Of a DNA stretch of 64,000 nucleotides, positions 55,680 to 64,000 are shown in pieces. Every line of letters starts with the position of its first letter. Positions within the stretch are counted from its first letter, which is position 1. The DNA is taken from assembly GCF_004799755.1 (NCBI RefSeq), contig NZ_SLUB01000001.1:1-64000 (forward strand). Reading direction: 5' to 3'. Source of the DNA: Bacillus timonensis (GTDB lineage: Bacteria; Bacillota; Bacilli; Bacillales; Bacillaceae_L). The notes beneath the pieces were generated by a model that saw nothing but the letters and a program-made list of their open reading frames with translations, was not told where the DNA came from and made no database searches. The position numbers and the translations under genes are program-made.

Positions 55680-56538
55680 ATATGTAAAACTCCTTAGAAA
55701 AATTGAAATACATCCATTGCTTTGGCTCATCGTTGGAGTGGCAGTCATTACCGCACATTTCAGAGAGTTATTGATGTTATTTTTTATCATATTGGTCCAT
55801 GAAATGGGACATGCTGCTTGTGCCCATTTTTTTTCATGGAGAATTAAAAAGATACAGCTCCTCCCATTTGGGGGTGTGGCGGAGATGGATGAGCACGGAA
55901 ATCGTCCCTTGAGGGAGGAACTCCTTGTTATAGTAGCAGGACCTATTCAGAATATTTGGATGGTGGCACTTGCCTATTTTTTAACACTTGGTTCTGTTAT
56001 TTCTGAAAAAACCTTTGACCTCTTTTTATATCATAATGTGGTCCTCTTTTTCTTTAACCTCCTTCCAATATGGCCACTAGATGGAGGGAAACTTTTATAT
56101 TTGTTTTTCTCATATAGACATTCCTTTTTTGAAGCCCATAAACGAATGCTTTTTGTATCAAGCATAGTTGCGTTGATCATTTTAATGGGGATGGTCGTCT
56201 ATAGTCCTACCAATCTTAATTTCTGGGTCATCCTTTCCTTTCTTTTCTTTTCGATAGTAATGGAGTGGAGGAAGCGGCACTACGTGTTTATGAGATTCTT
56301 GCTGGAGCGTTATTATGGAAAGCAGGATACTTTTACAAAATTAAAGCCATTGGTAGTAGATGAATCAGAGATGGTTTATACAGTTCTATCCATGTTTCAA
56401 CGGGGATGCAAGCATCCGATTGTGATCCAAAAGGATGGAGAAAACCAAAGCCCCCTTGATGAAAATGAGCTTTTACATGCTTATTTTAATGATAAAAAGA
56501 TTACTCAACCGGTTGGTGAGCTTCTCTACTTGTATTGA
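55672..56538 (+). CDS. spoIVFB: Intramembrane metalloprotease SpoIVFB
   Basis: SpoIVFB is the site-2-protease family enzyme that cleaves pro-sigma-K in the mother-cell-derived outer forespore membrane. The 288-residue protein has the zinc motif H43-E44-M-G-H47 in the second helix and the third ligand D137 in LPIWPLDGG. About six membrane helices are followed by a CBS domain (about 205-288) that senses ATP in B. subtilis. It starts with TTG inside the spoIVFA end, behind GGTGAT. Confidence 0.96.
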   Translation: MNKYVKLLRKIEIHPLLWLIVGVAVITAHFRELLMLFFIILVHEMGHAACAHFFSWRIKKIQLLPFGGVAEMDEHGNRPLREELLVIVAGPIQNIWMVALAYFLTLGSVISEKTFDLFLYHNVVLFFFNLLPIWPLDGGKLLYLFFSYRHSFFEAHKRMLFVSSIVALIILMGMVVYSPTNLNFWVILSFLFFSIVMEWRKRHYVFMRFLLERYYGKQDTFTKLKPLVVDESEMVYTVLSMFQRGCKHPIVIQKDGENQSPLDENELLHAYFNDKKITQPVGELLYLY

Positions 56539-56597
56539 CGTTACTAGTTAGGTTACATTAAAAAAGAAAGTGTAACGTTAAAGCGAGGAATAAAGGT

Positions 56598-58067
56598 TTG
56601 AAAACAATTATTATAAATGCAAAAACAAGTGAAAAGCGTGTCGCAGTGCTTGAGGAAAATAAAGTTTTAGAACTAAATATCCAGCAACCGAAACATAAAG
56701 AAATTGTCGGGAATATTTATAAGGGGCGAGTGATTGATGTTCTTCCAGGAATGCAGGCTGCTTTTGTTGATATTGGTATAGGTCGAAACGGTTATATTGG
56801 GAGAGATCAGCTTGTATCCTACCATCGATCACCACCGAGTCAAAAGGAAAAGAACATATCCCATTTTGTTAGACAAGGTGAGGAAATCATTGTCCAGGTA
56901 ACGAAAGAAGGGGGAGACAGGAAAGGACCTAAATTAACTAGTCTAATTGAATTTCCTGGAGCTTCCCTTGTCTATTTACCGTTTGGAAATTATGTGGCTG
57001 TCTCTAGGAAAATGAAAGAGGAGGAAGAAAGGGATAGATGGCGGAGATTTGGACAAGCAAATCTTCAGAACGAAGAGGGGCTCATTGTTCGAACAGCATG
57101 TGAAAATCAAGATGAAGTAAAAATTTTGAAAGAGCTCGAATTTGGGCGAAGTCGTTATCAATCATTGCAAAAACAACAAAAACAATTGAAAGCGCCAGGC
57201 CTATTATTTGATGCGAATAATCTTGTTGATAAAATTATACTGGAGTATCGGCTTGAAACGATTAAAGAAATAGTGATTGATGATACACAAACGTTTCGAC
57301 AGTTAAAGGAACAGCTAGGTGAAGAAAAAGTCTCTTATTATCGTGGGAAAGAAAATATTTTTTCTTACTATGGGATCGAGAAAGAAATTGAACGAGGTCT
57401 AAAATCTATTGTGTGGCTTGACAATGGAGCTTATTTGTTAATTGAGCAAACTGAAGCTTTAACAATTATTGACGTAAACACCGGTAAATTTCAAGGAAAA
57501 GAAAATTTGCGAGATACCGTGCTAAAAGCAAATTTTGCTGCAGCAAAAGAAATTGCCTATCAATTAATGCTACGTGATATTAGCGGGATTATCTTAATTG
57601 ACTTTATTGATATGAAGATAAATGATGACCGTCAAAAAGTAATCCAAGCTTTACGCTCTGTATCAAAGAAAGACCGAAATCGAGTGACAGTTCATGGCTT
57701 TACATCACTTGGTATTTTAGAAATCACTCGAAAGAAAACAAGAAATGATCTTTCTGCTATTTTACAGACGAATTGTCCAACTTGTACTGGTACCGGTCGG
57801 ATTGATTCTCCTGAAACGGTTGTCTTTAAGCTTGAGAGAGAACTATGGGAACATCAAGGAATGGACCATGATGCTGTCTGGATTGAAGCGACGGAAGAAG
57901 TGAAACATGTGTTTCTTGGAGAACATCATGAACATAAGAAACGATTAGAAGAAGCATTGTCTATTAAGATGTACATAACCGAACTTGTTTCATCACGACA
58001 TGATTACAAGATTAGACAAATAGGTAGCAATGACGAAATAAAGGCAAGGATAAATCAGTTAACCTGA
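56598..58067 (+). CDS. rng: Rne/Rng-family endoribonuclease (RNase G type)
   Basis: This 489-residue protein belongs to the RNase E/G family, which cuts single-stranded RNA near 5' ends. It has an N-terminal RNase H-like/S1 segment (S1 domain about 36-125, GNIYKGRVIDVLPGMQAAFVD), the DNase I-like catalytic region with LTIIDVNTGKF and LIDFIDMK aspartates, and the Zn-link CPTC at C393/C396. It lacks the long C-terminal degradosome arm of RNase E. B. subtilis has no such gene and uses RNase Y and J; other Bacillaceae have it at this place. TTG start, RBS GCGAGGA. Confidence 0.93.
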   Translation: MKTIIINAKTSEKRVAVLEENKVLELNIQQPKHKEIVGNIYKGRVIDVLPGMQAAFVDIGIGRNGYIGRDQLVSYHRSPPSQKEKNISHFVRQGEEIIVQVTKEGGDRKGPKLTSLIEFPGASLVYLPFGNYVAVSRKMKEEEERDRWRRFGQANLQNEEGLIVRTACENQDEVKILKELEFGRSRYQSLQKQQKQLKAPGLLFDANNLVDKIILEYRLETIKEIVIDDTQTFRQLKEQLGEEKVSYYRGKENIFSYYGIEKEIERGLKSIVWLDNGAYLLIEQTEALTIIDVNTGKFQGKENLRDTVLKANFAAAKEIAYQLMLRDISGIILIDFIDMKINDDRQKVIQALRSVSKKDRNRVTVHGFTSLGILEITRKKTRNDLSAILQTNCPTCTGTGRIDSPETVVFKLERELWEHQGMDHDAVWIEATEEVKHVFLGEHHEHKKRLEEALSIKMYITELVSSRHDYKIRQIGSNDEIKARINQLT

Positions 58068-58087
58068 TTCGATATTGATATTTAATA

Positions 58088-58116
58088 TTGACTCTACTTT
58101 GGCTTTGTGATAATAT
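58088..58116 (+). promoter_or_regulatory. Sigma-A promoter of rplU operon
   Basis: TTGACT at 58088-58093, 17-bp spacer and TAATAT at 58111-58116, the latter preceded by an extended TG. It lies just ahead of the L21 leader. Confidence 0.7.
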
Positions 58117-58122
58117 TTTCAT

Positions 58123-58230
58123 GTTATTGTTTGTAGCACCCATTGCTACAACCGCACATTCCAGGTATTTAAGTTTCCTTAGATGGAGCGCCTGTGTAGT
58201 GGCGAGTCTTAGTCCAAACTATTAGGAGGT
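58123..58230 (+). promoter_or_regulatory. L21 ribosomal protein leader
   Basis: The ~110-nt untranslated leader before rplU has the general layout of the Bacillus L21 leader. A perfect hairpin TTGTAGC / GCTACAA (58131-58151) comes first, followed by a second structured part near 58170-58215. These leaders bind excess L21 and repress the operon; the match is from memory and layout. Confidence 0.75.
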
Positions 58231-58236
58231 GCAAGT

Positions 58237-58545
58237 ATGTACGCAATTATTGAAACTGGCGGTAAGCAAATCAAAGTTCAAGAAGGCCAAGAAATCTATG
58301 TTGAAAAGCTTGACATAGAACAAGGTGGAACAGTAACATTTGACAAGGTATTATTCGTAGGTGGCGAAAACGTGAAAGTTGGTAGCCCAACTGTTGAAGG
58401 TGCAACTGTTACAGCTAAAGTTGAAAAGCAAGGTCGCGCTAAGAAGATCATTGTTTTCAAATATAAGGCTAAAAAGAACTACCGTAAAAAACAAGGTCAT
58501 CGTCAACCTTACACTAAAGTTGTAATCGAAAAAATCAACGCATAA
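58237..58545 (+). CDS. rplU: 50S ribosomal protein L21
   Basis: L21 binds 23S rRNA and contacts L20 in the large subunit. The 102-residue protein has the family start [18 protein letters not shown] and the C-terminal signature [17 protein letters not shown] is TAGGAGGTG. The order rplU-prp-rpmA is conserved in Firmicutes. Confidence 0.98.
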   Translation: MYAIIETGGKQIKVQEGQEIYVEKLDIEQGGTVTFDKVLFVGGENVKVGSPTVEGATVTAKVEKQGRAKKIIVFKYKAKKNYRKKQGHRQPYTKVVIEKINA

Positions 58546-58556
58546 GGCTTTCTATC

Positions 58557-58883
58557 ATGATAAAGGTAACTATTAATCGTAATAGTACTGGTAGAATAGA
58601 CTCATTCACAATGAGTGGACATGCCGAATATGATGTTCCTGGTAAGGATATCGTTTGTGCAGGTGCCTCAGCGGTTGCTTTCGGTACCATTAATTCCATA
58701 TATGCTCTATGTAAAGTAGAGCCTGTATTGGAGCAAGAAAAAAATGGTTTCCTCCGCTGTCAGATTCCTCCACTTAAGGATGAGACAATTGAGGAAAAAG
58801 TACAGCTTCTTCTAGAAGGAATGCTTGTATCCTTACAAACGATTGAACTTGATTATGGACAATATATGAAAATTCAATCATAA
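58557..58883 (+). CDS. prp: Ribosomal-processing cysteine protease Prp (YsxB)
   Basis: Prp removes the N-terminal extension of ribosomal protein L27 in Firmicutes. The 108-residue protein has the catalytic H22 (MSGHAEYD) and C34 (DIVCAGASA). It lies between rplU and rpmA, and the rpmA product carries the expected cleavage site, so enzyme and substrate are neighbours. The ribosome site (ATAAGGC region) is weak. Confidence 0.96.
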   Translation: MIKVTINRNSTGRIDSFTMSGHAEYDVPGKDIVCAGASAVAFGTINSIYALCKVEPVLEQEKNGFLRCQIPPLKDETIEEKVQLLLEGMLVSLQTIELDYGQYMKIQS

Positions 58884-58898
58884 AAACTTCATCTATAG

Positions 58899-59204
<306 letters not shown>

Positions 59205-59216
59205 TCGTTGCACATA

Positions 59217-59246
59217 AAACTCTAACCACATGGTTAGAGTTTTTAT
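59217..59246 (+). terminator. Terminator after rpmA
   Basis: AAACTCTAACC (59217-59227) pairs perfectly with GGTTAGAGTTT (59232-59242) around ACAT, followed by TT and more T. Confidence 0.93.
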
Positions 59247-59294
59247 TTTTATGAACAATCGTACGTTTAGAATGTAGTGTTATTTTTCAAGGTT

Positions 59295-59303
59295 TGGTAT
59301 AAT
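59295..59303 (+). promoter_or_regulatory. Extended -10 promoter of spo0B-obg
   Basis: TGGTATAAT at 59295-59303 is a consensus extended -10, 65 bp before spo0B. The -35 is poor. No other gene lies between it and the terminator upstream. Confidence 0.6.
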
Positions 59304-59367
59304 TTTTAGACAAGATTCGAAATCACAAATGTTGTTTGAATGACATTTGAATTTTAGGGGAAATGAC

Positions 59368-59907
59368 ATGAATAAAAATTGGAATACAATTGATGTTTTA
59401 AAACATACACGTCACGATTGGTTAAATAAAATTCAATTGATTAAAGGGAATATCTCACTTAACAAACTTGAACGGGTTAAGACCATTATCGAAGAGATTG
59501 TAATAGATGCTCAAAATGAAACGCATCTTACAAATTTACAAATTCCAACCTTTGCTGCACTTATCATGACTTTTAATTGGGAACCTCATAAATATCAATT
59601 AGACTATGATCTGATCGGTGATATTCGAAACCTATCGAACCACGATAAAAATTTAGCTGAATGGACCACACAATTTTTTACCATGCTTGAAGAAGCAGTA
59701 GACGAGCGAGGAGAAAATCATTTATCGCTCACAATAGACTGTTCAACAGAGGAAACTCGATTCTTTTTCGATTTTAGTGGAATACTAAAAAACAAGGATA
59801 ATCTAACAAATTGGCTAACAACAGTGAGCCAATCTGAACAATTCCCGAAACTAATGGAATACAAAGTACATAATAACGAAGTAAGTCTAACAATACATAT
59901 TGCATAA
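59368..59907 (+). CDS. spo0B: Sporulation initiation phosphotransferase Spo0B
   Basis: Spo0B passes phosphate from Spo0F to Spo0A in the sporulation phosphorelay. I choose ATG 59368, seven bases after AGGGG; a TTG 59347 would add seven residues. The 179-residue protein has the phospho-accepting H16 in RHDWLNKIQLIKGNI, corresponding to His30 of B. subtilis, so the N-terminus is about 14 residues shorter. The C-terminal half is the degenerate kinase-like domain. It precedes obg as in B. subtilis. Confidence 0.93.
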   Translation: MNKNWNTIDVLKHTRHDWLNKIQLIKGNISLNKLERVKTIIEEIVIDAQNETHLTNLQIPTFAALIMTFNWEPHKYQLDYDLIGDIRNLSNHDKNLAEWTTQFFTMLEEAVDERGENHLSLTIDCSTEETRFFFDFSGILKNKDNLTNWLTTVSQSEQFPKLMEYKVHNNEVSLTIHIA

Positions 59908-59939
59908 AATTTAAAGTGCATAATAACCGGAGGTAAGAC

Positions 59940-61226
59940 ATGTTTGTTGATCAAGTCAAAGTGTATGTAAAAGGTGGTGACGGTGGCAATGGAATGGTTG
60001 CATACCGTCGTGAAAAGTATGTTCCAATGGGAGGACCAGCAGGTGGAGACGGCGGAAAAGGTGCTGACGTCATTTTCGAGGTAGAAGAAGGACTTAGAAC
60101 CTTGATGGATTTCCGTTATCAACGGCATTTTAAGGCAAAACGTGGCGAACACGGAATGTCTAAAAACCAGCACGGAAAAAATGCAGATCCGATGATTGTA
60201 AAGGTTCCACCTGGAACCGTCGTAACAGATGATGATACAGGTGTGGTCATTGCGGATTTAACTCAACATGGTCAAAGAGCAGTCATTGCGAAAGGTGGTC
60301 GCGGCGGAAGAGGGAACTCTCGATTTGCGACGCCTGCCAACCCAGCGCCAGAAATAGCTGAGAATGGTGAGCCTGGACAGGAGCGATATGTAAGACTTGA
60401 ACTAAAAGTGTTGGCCGATGTTGGTCTAGTTGGATTTCCAAGTGTTGGGAAGTCAACCCTGTTATCTGTTGTGTCAGCAGCTAAACCAAAAATTGCTGAA
60501 TACCATTTTACTACGATTGTGCCAAATCTTGGAGTGGTAGAAACAGAAGATGGTCGTAGCTTTGTGATGGCTGATCTTCCAGGTCTAATTGAAGGTGCAC
60601 ACCAAGGTGTTGGCCTTGGGCATCAGTTCTTACGGCATATTGAACGAACAAGAGTCATCGTTCATGTCATTGATATGTCTGCAATGAAAGGTCGAGATCC
60701 CTACGATGACTATTGCACAATCAATCAGGAATTAAAGGAATACAATCTTCGTTTAACTGAACGTCCGCAAATTATTGTTGCGAATAAAATGGATATCCCT
60801 GAGGCGGAAGAGAATTTAAAAGTATTTAAAGAGAAACTTCAGGAAGATGTGAAAATTTTTCCGATTTCTGCGGTTACGAGACAAGGTCTTCGTGATCTTC
60901 TATTTACCATTGCTGACTTACTTGAAAATACTCCAGAATTTCCGCTTGAGGTGGAGGAAGATACAGGTACGCATCGTGTAATGTATCGTCATGAGAAAGA
61001 AGAAGTGGATTTTGTCATTTCACGTGAAAGTGATGGCTCATTTGTCATTACTGGGGAACGAATTGAAAAACTCTTTAAAATGACAGATTTTACAAGGGAT
61101 GAGTCAGTAAAACGATTTGCCCGCCAATTAAGGGGAATGGGAATCGACGATGCACTACGTGAAAAAGGTGCAAAACACGGGGATATCGTAAAATTACTCG
61201 AATATGAATTTGAATTTATAGAATAA
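59940..61226 (+). CDS. obg: GTPase Obg (ObgE/CgtA)
   Basis: Obg is an essential GTPase in ribosome assembly and, in B. subtilis, in sporulation and stress signalling. The 428-residue protein has the glycine-rich Obg fold (1-158), a G domain with G1 GFPSVGKST at 165-173 and G4 NKMD, and the C-terminal OCT domain (about 350-428). RBS is CCGGAGGTAAGAC. It lies 32 bp after spo0B. Confidence 0.98.
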   Translation: MFVDQVKVYVKGGDGGNGMVAYRREKYVPMGGPAGGDGGKGADVIFEVEEGLRTLMDFRYQRHFKAKRGEHGMSKNQHGKNADPMIVKVPPGTVVTDDDTGVVIADLTQHGQRAVIAKGGRGGRGNSRFATPANPAPEIAENGEPGQERYVRLELKVLADVGLVGFPSVGKSTLLSVVSAAKPKIAEYHFTTIVPNLGVVETEDGRSFVMADLPGLIEGAHQGVGLGHQFLRHIERTRVIVHVIDMSAMKGRDPYDDYCTINQELKEYNLRLTERPQIIVANKMDIPEAEENLKVFKEKLQEDVKIFPISAVTRQGLRDLLFTIADLLENTPEFPLEVEEDTGTHRVMYRHEKEEVDFVISRESDGSFVITGERIEKLFKMTDFTRDESVKRFARQLRGMGIDDALREKGAKHGDIVKLLEYEFEFIE

Positions 61227-61254
61227 ATAGAAGGTAGTAGGGGGAGAAGCTTAC

Positions 61255-61695
61255 ATGGATGGCAAATTCTATCTTGTTCGTGAGGATGTTCTTCCAGAAG
61301 CGGTTCGAAAAACCTTAGACGCGAAGGAGCTATTAGACAGTGGGCAAGCACAGTCAATTGCAGAAGCTACACAAAAAGTAGACTTGAGCAGAAGTGCTTA
61401 TTATAAATATAAAGACACTGTCTTTCCTTTTCACACAACGGTTAAAGAAAAAATTATTTCATTGTTTTTTCATCTTGAAGACCGATCTGGTACACTTTCA
61501 CAACTGCTAAGAACGGTAGCAGACACCGGGTGTAATGTATTAACAATCCACCAAACAATTCCGCTAAGAGGAAAGGCGAATGTAACACTCTCGTTAAATA
61601 CATCAGGCATGCATGGTGAAGTAACTGACCTCCTTGCTAAACTTCGAAAACTCGAATTCGTTGATAAAGTTGAAATTCTTGGAACGGGAGCATAG
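61255..61695 (+). CDS. pheB: ACT-domain protein PheB
   Basis: PheB is a 146-residue protein with a C-terminal ACT domain (about 70-146, [20 protein letters not shown]). It is encoded next to pheA in many Bacilli and is annotated as a chorismate-mutase-like or regulatory protein, although the enzyme activity is doubtful; it probably senses an aromatic amino acid (inference). The N-terminus resembles a helix-turn-helix ([16 protein letters not shown]). RBS is GGGGGAG. Confidence 0.9.
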   Translation: MDGKFYLVREDVLPEAVRKTLDAKELLDSGQAQSIAEATQKVDLSRSAYYKYKDTVFPFHTTVKEKIISLFFHLEDRSGTLSQLLRTVADTGCNVLTIHQTIPLRGKANVTLSLNTSGMHGEVTDLLAKLRKLEFVDKVEILGTGA

Positions 61696-61708
61696 GGGGA
61701 GACTCAAG

Positions 61709-62563
61709 ATGACAATTACGAATGTGGGATTTTTAGGTCCAAATGCAACATTCACAGCACAAGCGGTTTCGGCACTATTTCCAAGTCGAGATAACAAACC
61801 GTACCGTACAATTCCTGCATGTATTGATGCAGTGGAAAATGGAGAAGTCGATGTAGCCGTTGTTCCAATTGAAAATACAATTGAAGGAACTGTAAATTTA
61901 ACAATAGACTATTTAATTCATGAAAAACAATTGAAAATTGTGGGTGAAGTGATCATCCCGATCAAGCAACATTTAATGGTCCACCCTGAGAATTCAAACG
62001 ATTGGGAAAGAATCGATGGGATATATTCACATCCACATGCGATCGCACAATGCCATAAATTTTTATATAATAGCTTTCCGAATATACAGCCTATTGAAGC
62101 TAGTTCGACAGGTGCAGCAGCAAAATTTGTTGGAGAACATCCAAATCAAAAATTAGCAGCGATCGCTAACTCATTTGCAGCCGAGGAATATGGGTTAACG
62201 ATTGTTAGACATGATATCCATGATTTTAACAACAACCATACTCGATTTGTTGTCCTTCATAAAGAGATGCTAGACCTAGATATTAAAAGAGACAATACAG
62301 GAAATAAAACCACCTTAATGGTTACATTACCATCAGACCAGGCTGGAGCCTTGCATCAAGTATTATCCGTATTTGCATGGAGAAAATTAAATTTATCAAA
62401 AATTGAATCAAGACCTATGAAAACAGGACTTGGTAATTACTTCTTTTTAATCGACATTGAACAAAAAATGGATGATATTTTAATCCCAAGTGCCATTGCT
62501 GAATTAGAGGCTCTGGGAAGTGGTGTCACCGTGTTAGGAAGCTACCCATATTATCGAATTTAA
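61709..62563 (+). CDS. pheA: Prephenate dehydratase PheA
   Basis: PheA converts prephenate to phenylpyruvate in phenylalanine synthesis. I choose ATG 61709 behind GGGGGAGA, giving 284 residues; a longer reading begins inside pheB. The N-terminal catalytic domain begins VGFLGPNATFT and carries the T178-R179-F180 motif (NNHTRF) needed for catalysis. The C-terminal ACT domain (about 195-284) has the ESRP phenylalanine-binding motif, so feedback inhibition by phenylalanine is expected. Confidence 0.97.
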   Translation: MTITNVGFLGPNATFTAQAVSALFPSRDNKPYRTIPACIDAVENGEVDVAVVPIENTIEGTVNLTIDYLIHEKQLKIVGEVIIPIKQHLMVHPENSNDWERIDGIYSHPHAIAQCHKFLYNSFPNIQPIEASSTGAAAKFVGEHPNQKLAAIANSFAAEEYGLTIVRHDIHDFNNNHTRFVVLHKEMLDLDIKRDNTGNKTTLMVTLPSDQAGALHQVLSVFAWRKLNLSKIESRPMKTGLGNYFFLIDIEQKMDDILIPSAIAELEALGSGVTVLGSYPYYRI

Positions 62564-62594
62564 GACTTGACCATTGGTTGAGTCTTAATTTTTT
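62562..62594 (+). terminator. Terminator after pheA
   Basis: AAGACTTGACC (62562-62572) pairs with GGTTGAGTCTT (62576-62586) with two G-U pairs around ATT, then AATTTTTTT. The stem starts within the pheA stop codon. Confidence 0.85.
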
Positions 62595-62723
62595 TACAGC
62601 AAGGGAAGTATCATTGCTGCACATAATTTTTGAAGCCTACGCATAAGTTGTGATGAGAAATAGTGGCAATTTGCCTATTTTGTCATAGTATGTATTGACT
62701 TATGTATAGGAGGGGAAAATCGC

Positions 62724-64000
62724 GTGAAGATCCATATCGTTCAAAAAGGCGACACTTTATGGGAAATTGCAAAAAAATATGGAGTCGACTTTAATGAACT
62801 AAAAGCTGTTAATACCCAGTTAAGCAATCCGGATATGATTATGCCAGGCATGAAAATTAAAGTACCTACAGGAACTGTACATGTAAAAAAAGAAGCACAA
62901 ATTGGTGGAGTTAAAGAAAAGGAAGCTCAAATTCATGTAGCACCTAAAAAAGAAGCCCAAATTCAGCACCCATTTGCTAATATTACTCCCCAACCATTTC
63001 CAGTGATGGAAATAGAGGAAGAAGAAGAGGAGGTAAAAGGAGTGGAAACTGGACCGTATATTCCTCAAATGCCACAGATGCCCGTAATGCCACAGATGCC
63101 AGTAGCACCGCCACCACAACCTGTTATGCCACAGATGCCGCAATATCAGCCACTAGAAATTGATATCAATAATTATAATTTGATGCAACAAATGACAACG
63201 GCACCACAGAATGTTTTACCAGGGATGTTTGCACCTGAAGAAGAATTAGAGGAGGATTTCGAAGCTCAAATGCCACAGATGCCAGTAATGCCACAAATGC
63301 AACAAATGCCGGTACAACAGCCTGCAATGTTCAATAATTGTGTGCCCATGACACCGGTAATGCCAGGTTCTGGTTTTAACTATTATCCCGGGTTTCAGGG
63401 AGGCTTTCCGCCGCCACAGGGACCATTTAACCCAATGGGTGGATTCCCGCGAACAGAGGGTGTAAAAGAGGAAGTAAAAGAAGAAATGGCACCTGTACCA
63501 ATGCCACCTGTTCAAATGCCAGTACAACATCCATTCGAAATTGATATTAATAACTTTAATATCATGCAAGCGCAAATGCCCCAAATGATTGGAGGGGTAG
63601 AAGAGGAAATGGAAGAATTACCTGAAATGCCGCAGATGATGCCACAAATGGCACCAATGCAAGCACCGCCGTTCCCAATGGGTCCTTGCGTACCAGTTAC
63701 ACCTGTAATGCCAGGTTCTGGTTTTAATGGAGGATTCCCAGGCGTGGGAGCAATGCCGTACGGACCTGGAATGCCAATGCAAGCTGCACCTCAAGCAGTA
63801 AGTCCAGCAATGAGTAATTATCCATACCCAGCACCCGGTTTTGCTGGTCCAATGAATCCACAAATGATGCCATCACAATATAATCAAAGAGATTGTGGTT
63901 GTGGTGGACCGAAGCAGCCGTTCGTAGGACCGTTTCCACAACAAGGCTTCCCAATGGGGCAACCTGGTTTTCAAGGGCAATTTCCACAACAAGGCTTCCC
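62724..64000 (+). CDS. safA: SafA-like spore coat assembly protein (LysM), 5' part
   Basis: The reading frame from GTG 62724 (RBS AGGAGGGG) is open to the window edge, so only the first 425 codons are seen. It begins with a LysM domain (residues 1-48, VQKGDTLWEIAKKYGVDFNE), which binds cortex peptidoglycan, and continues as a Pro/Gln/Met-rich low-complexity region. Two modules recur: EIDINN(Y/F)N(L/I)M at 63156 and 63537, and CVP(M/V)TPVMPGSGFN at 63339 and 63687. SafA guides inner coat assembly with SpoVID. Unlike B. subtilis, no nad genes lie between pheA and this gene. A weak sigma-E-like -10 (CATAAGTT) occurs upstream. Confidence 0.85.
   Translation, partial: MKIHIVQKGDTLWEIAKKYGVDFNELKAVNTQLSNPDMIMPGMKIKVPTGTVHVKKEAQIGGVKEKEAQIHVAPKKEAQIQHPFANITPQPFPVMEIEEEEEEVKGVETGPYIPQMPQMPVMPQMPVAPPPQPVMPQMPQYQPLEIDINNYNLMQQMTTAPQNVLPGMFAPEEELEEDFEAQMPQMPVMPQMQQMPVQQPAMFNNCVPMTPVMPGSGFNYYPGFQGGFPPPQGPFNPMGGFPRTEGVKEEVKEEMAPVPMPPVQMPVQHPFEIDINNFNIMQAQMPQMIGGVEEEMEELPEMPQMMPQMAPMQAPPFPMGPCVPVTPVMPGSGFNGGFPGVGAMPYGPGMPMQAAPQAVSPAMSNYPYPAPGFAGPMNPQMMPSQYNQRDCGCGGPKQPFVGPFPQQGFPMGQPGFQGQFPQQGF

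Noticed and set aside
61634-61708. N-terminal extension of PheA
   Set aside because: It overlaps pheB and lacks a ribosome site; ATG 61709 has GGGGGAGA and matches the family start.
62820-63987. Several minus-strand frames rich in His, Trp and Leu opposite safA
   Set aside because: They mirror the Pro/Gln/Met-rich repeats of the plus-strand LysM gene and have implausible composition.

Overview
This window comes from the chromosome of a low-GC, endospore-forming member of the Bacillaceae. The evidence is the dense set of sporulation genes (lonB, spoVID, ysxE, spoIIB, spoIVFA/FB, spo0B, safA), Shine-Dalgarno sites of the AGGAGG type, frequent TTG/GTG starts, T-box and L21-leader RNAs, and a gene order that follows the Bacillus subtilis leuC-to-safA region almost gene for gene. 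Family names below are recognised from sequence and order; no database search was run.

Layout. (1) 139-2156: leuCD, the end of the leucine operon. (2) 2287-11545: proteostasis block of ysoA, tig, clpX, lonB, lonA and engB (ysxC); lonB has an excellent forespore sigma-F promoter match. (3) 11752-14035: a polar amino-acid ABC transporter (binding lipoprotein, permease, ATPase), absent from the B. subtilis locus, followed by ysxD on the minus strand. (4) 14873-21161: hemAXCDBL, the complete route from glutamyl-tRNA to uroporphyrinogen III. (5) 21319-23877: spore-coat genes spoVID and ysxE and a small membrane protein on the minus strand. (6) 24017-28557: valS behind a T-box leader with a GUC specifier, then folC. 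A roughly 140-bp palindromic element lies inside the valS leader, upstream of the T-box. (7) 28718-42671: a type IV pilus cluster with three minor pilins, a VanW/G5 protein, PilB, PilT, PilC, major pilin, PilD, PilM, PilN, PilO, an unknown acidic membrane protein and a PRC-barrel protein. It occupies the place where B. subtilis has only comC, the prepilin peptidase gene, between folC and spoIIB. (8) 42855-49703: spoIIB, maf, radC, mreBCD and minCD (cell shape, division site, sporulation). (9) 50331-54719: a very large secreted S8 protease resembling bacillopeptidase F, inserted between minD and spoIVFA behind a 627-bp region with a foldable leader. (10) 54903-62563: spoIVFA/FB, an RNase E/G gene, rplU-prp-rpmA with the L21 leader, spo0B, obg, pheB and pheA. 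(11) 62724 to the window end: the N-terminal part of a safA-like LysM coat protein.

The genes work as several modules. LonA, LonB, ClpX and trigger factor handle protein folding and turnover. The hem operon feeds heme and siroheme. SpoVID, SafA and YsxE build the coat, and SpoIVFA/FB control processing of pro-sigma-K. MreBCD and MinCD place wall growth and septa. The pilus cluster has both an extension ATPase (PilB) and a retraction ATPase (PilT) plus a full inner-membrane platform, so it should encode a retractile type IVa-like pilus rather than only a competence pseudopilus.

The most interesting material is the pilus cluster with its unexplained accessory proteins, the palindromic element in the valS leader, the three-way-junction-like leader before the S8 protease, the 20-bp-period repeat after clpX, and several intercistronic hairpins without U-tracts that follow genes likely to be highly expressed.
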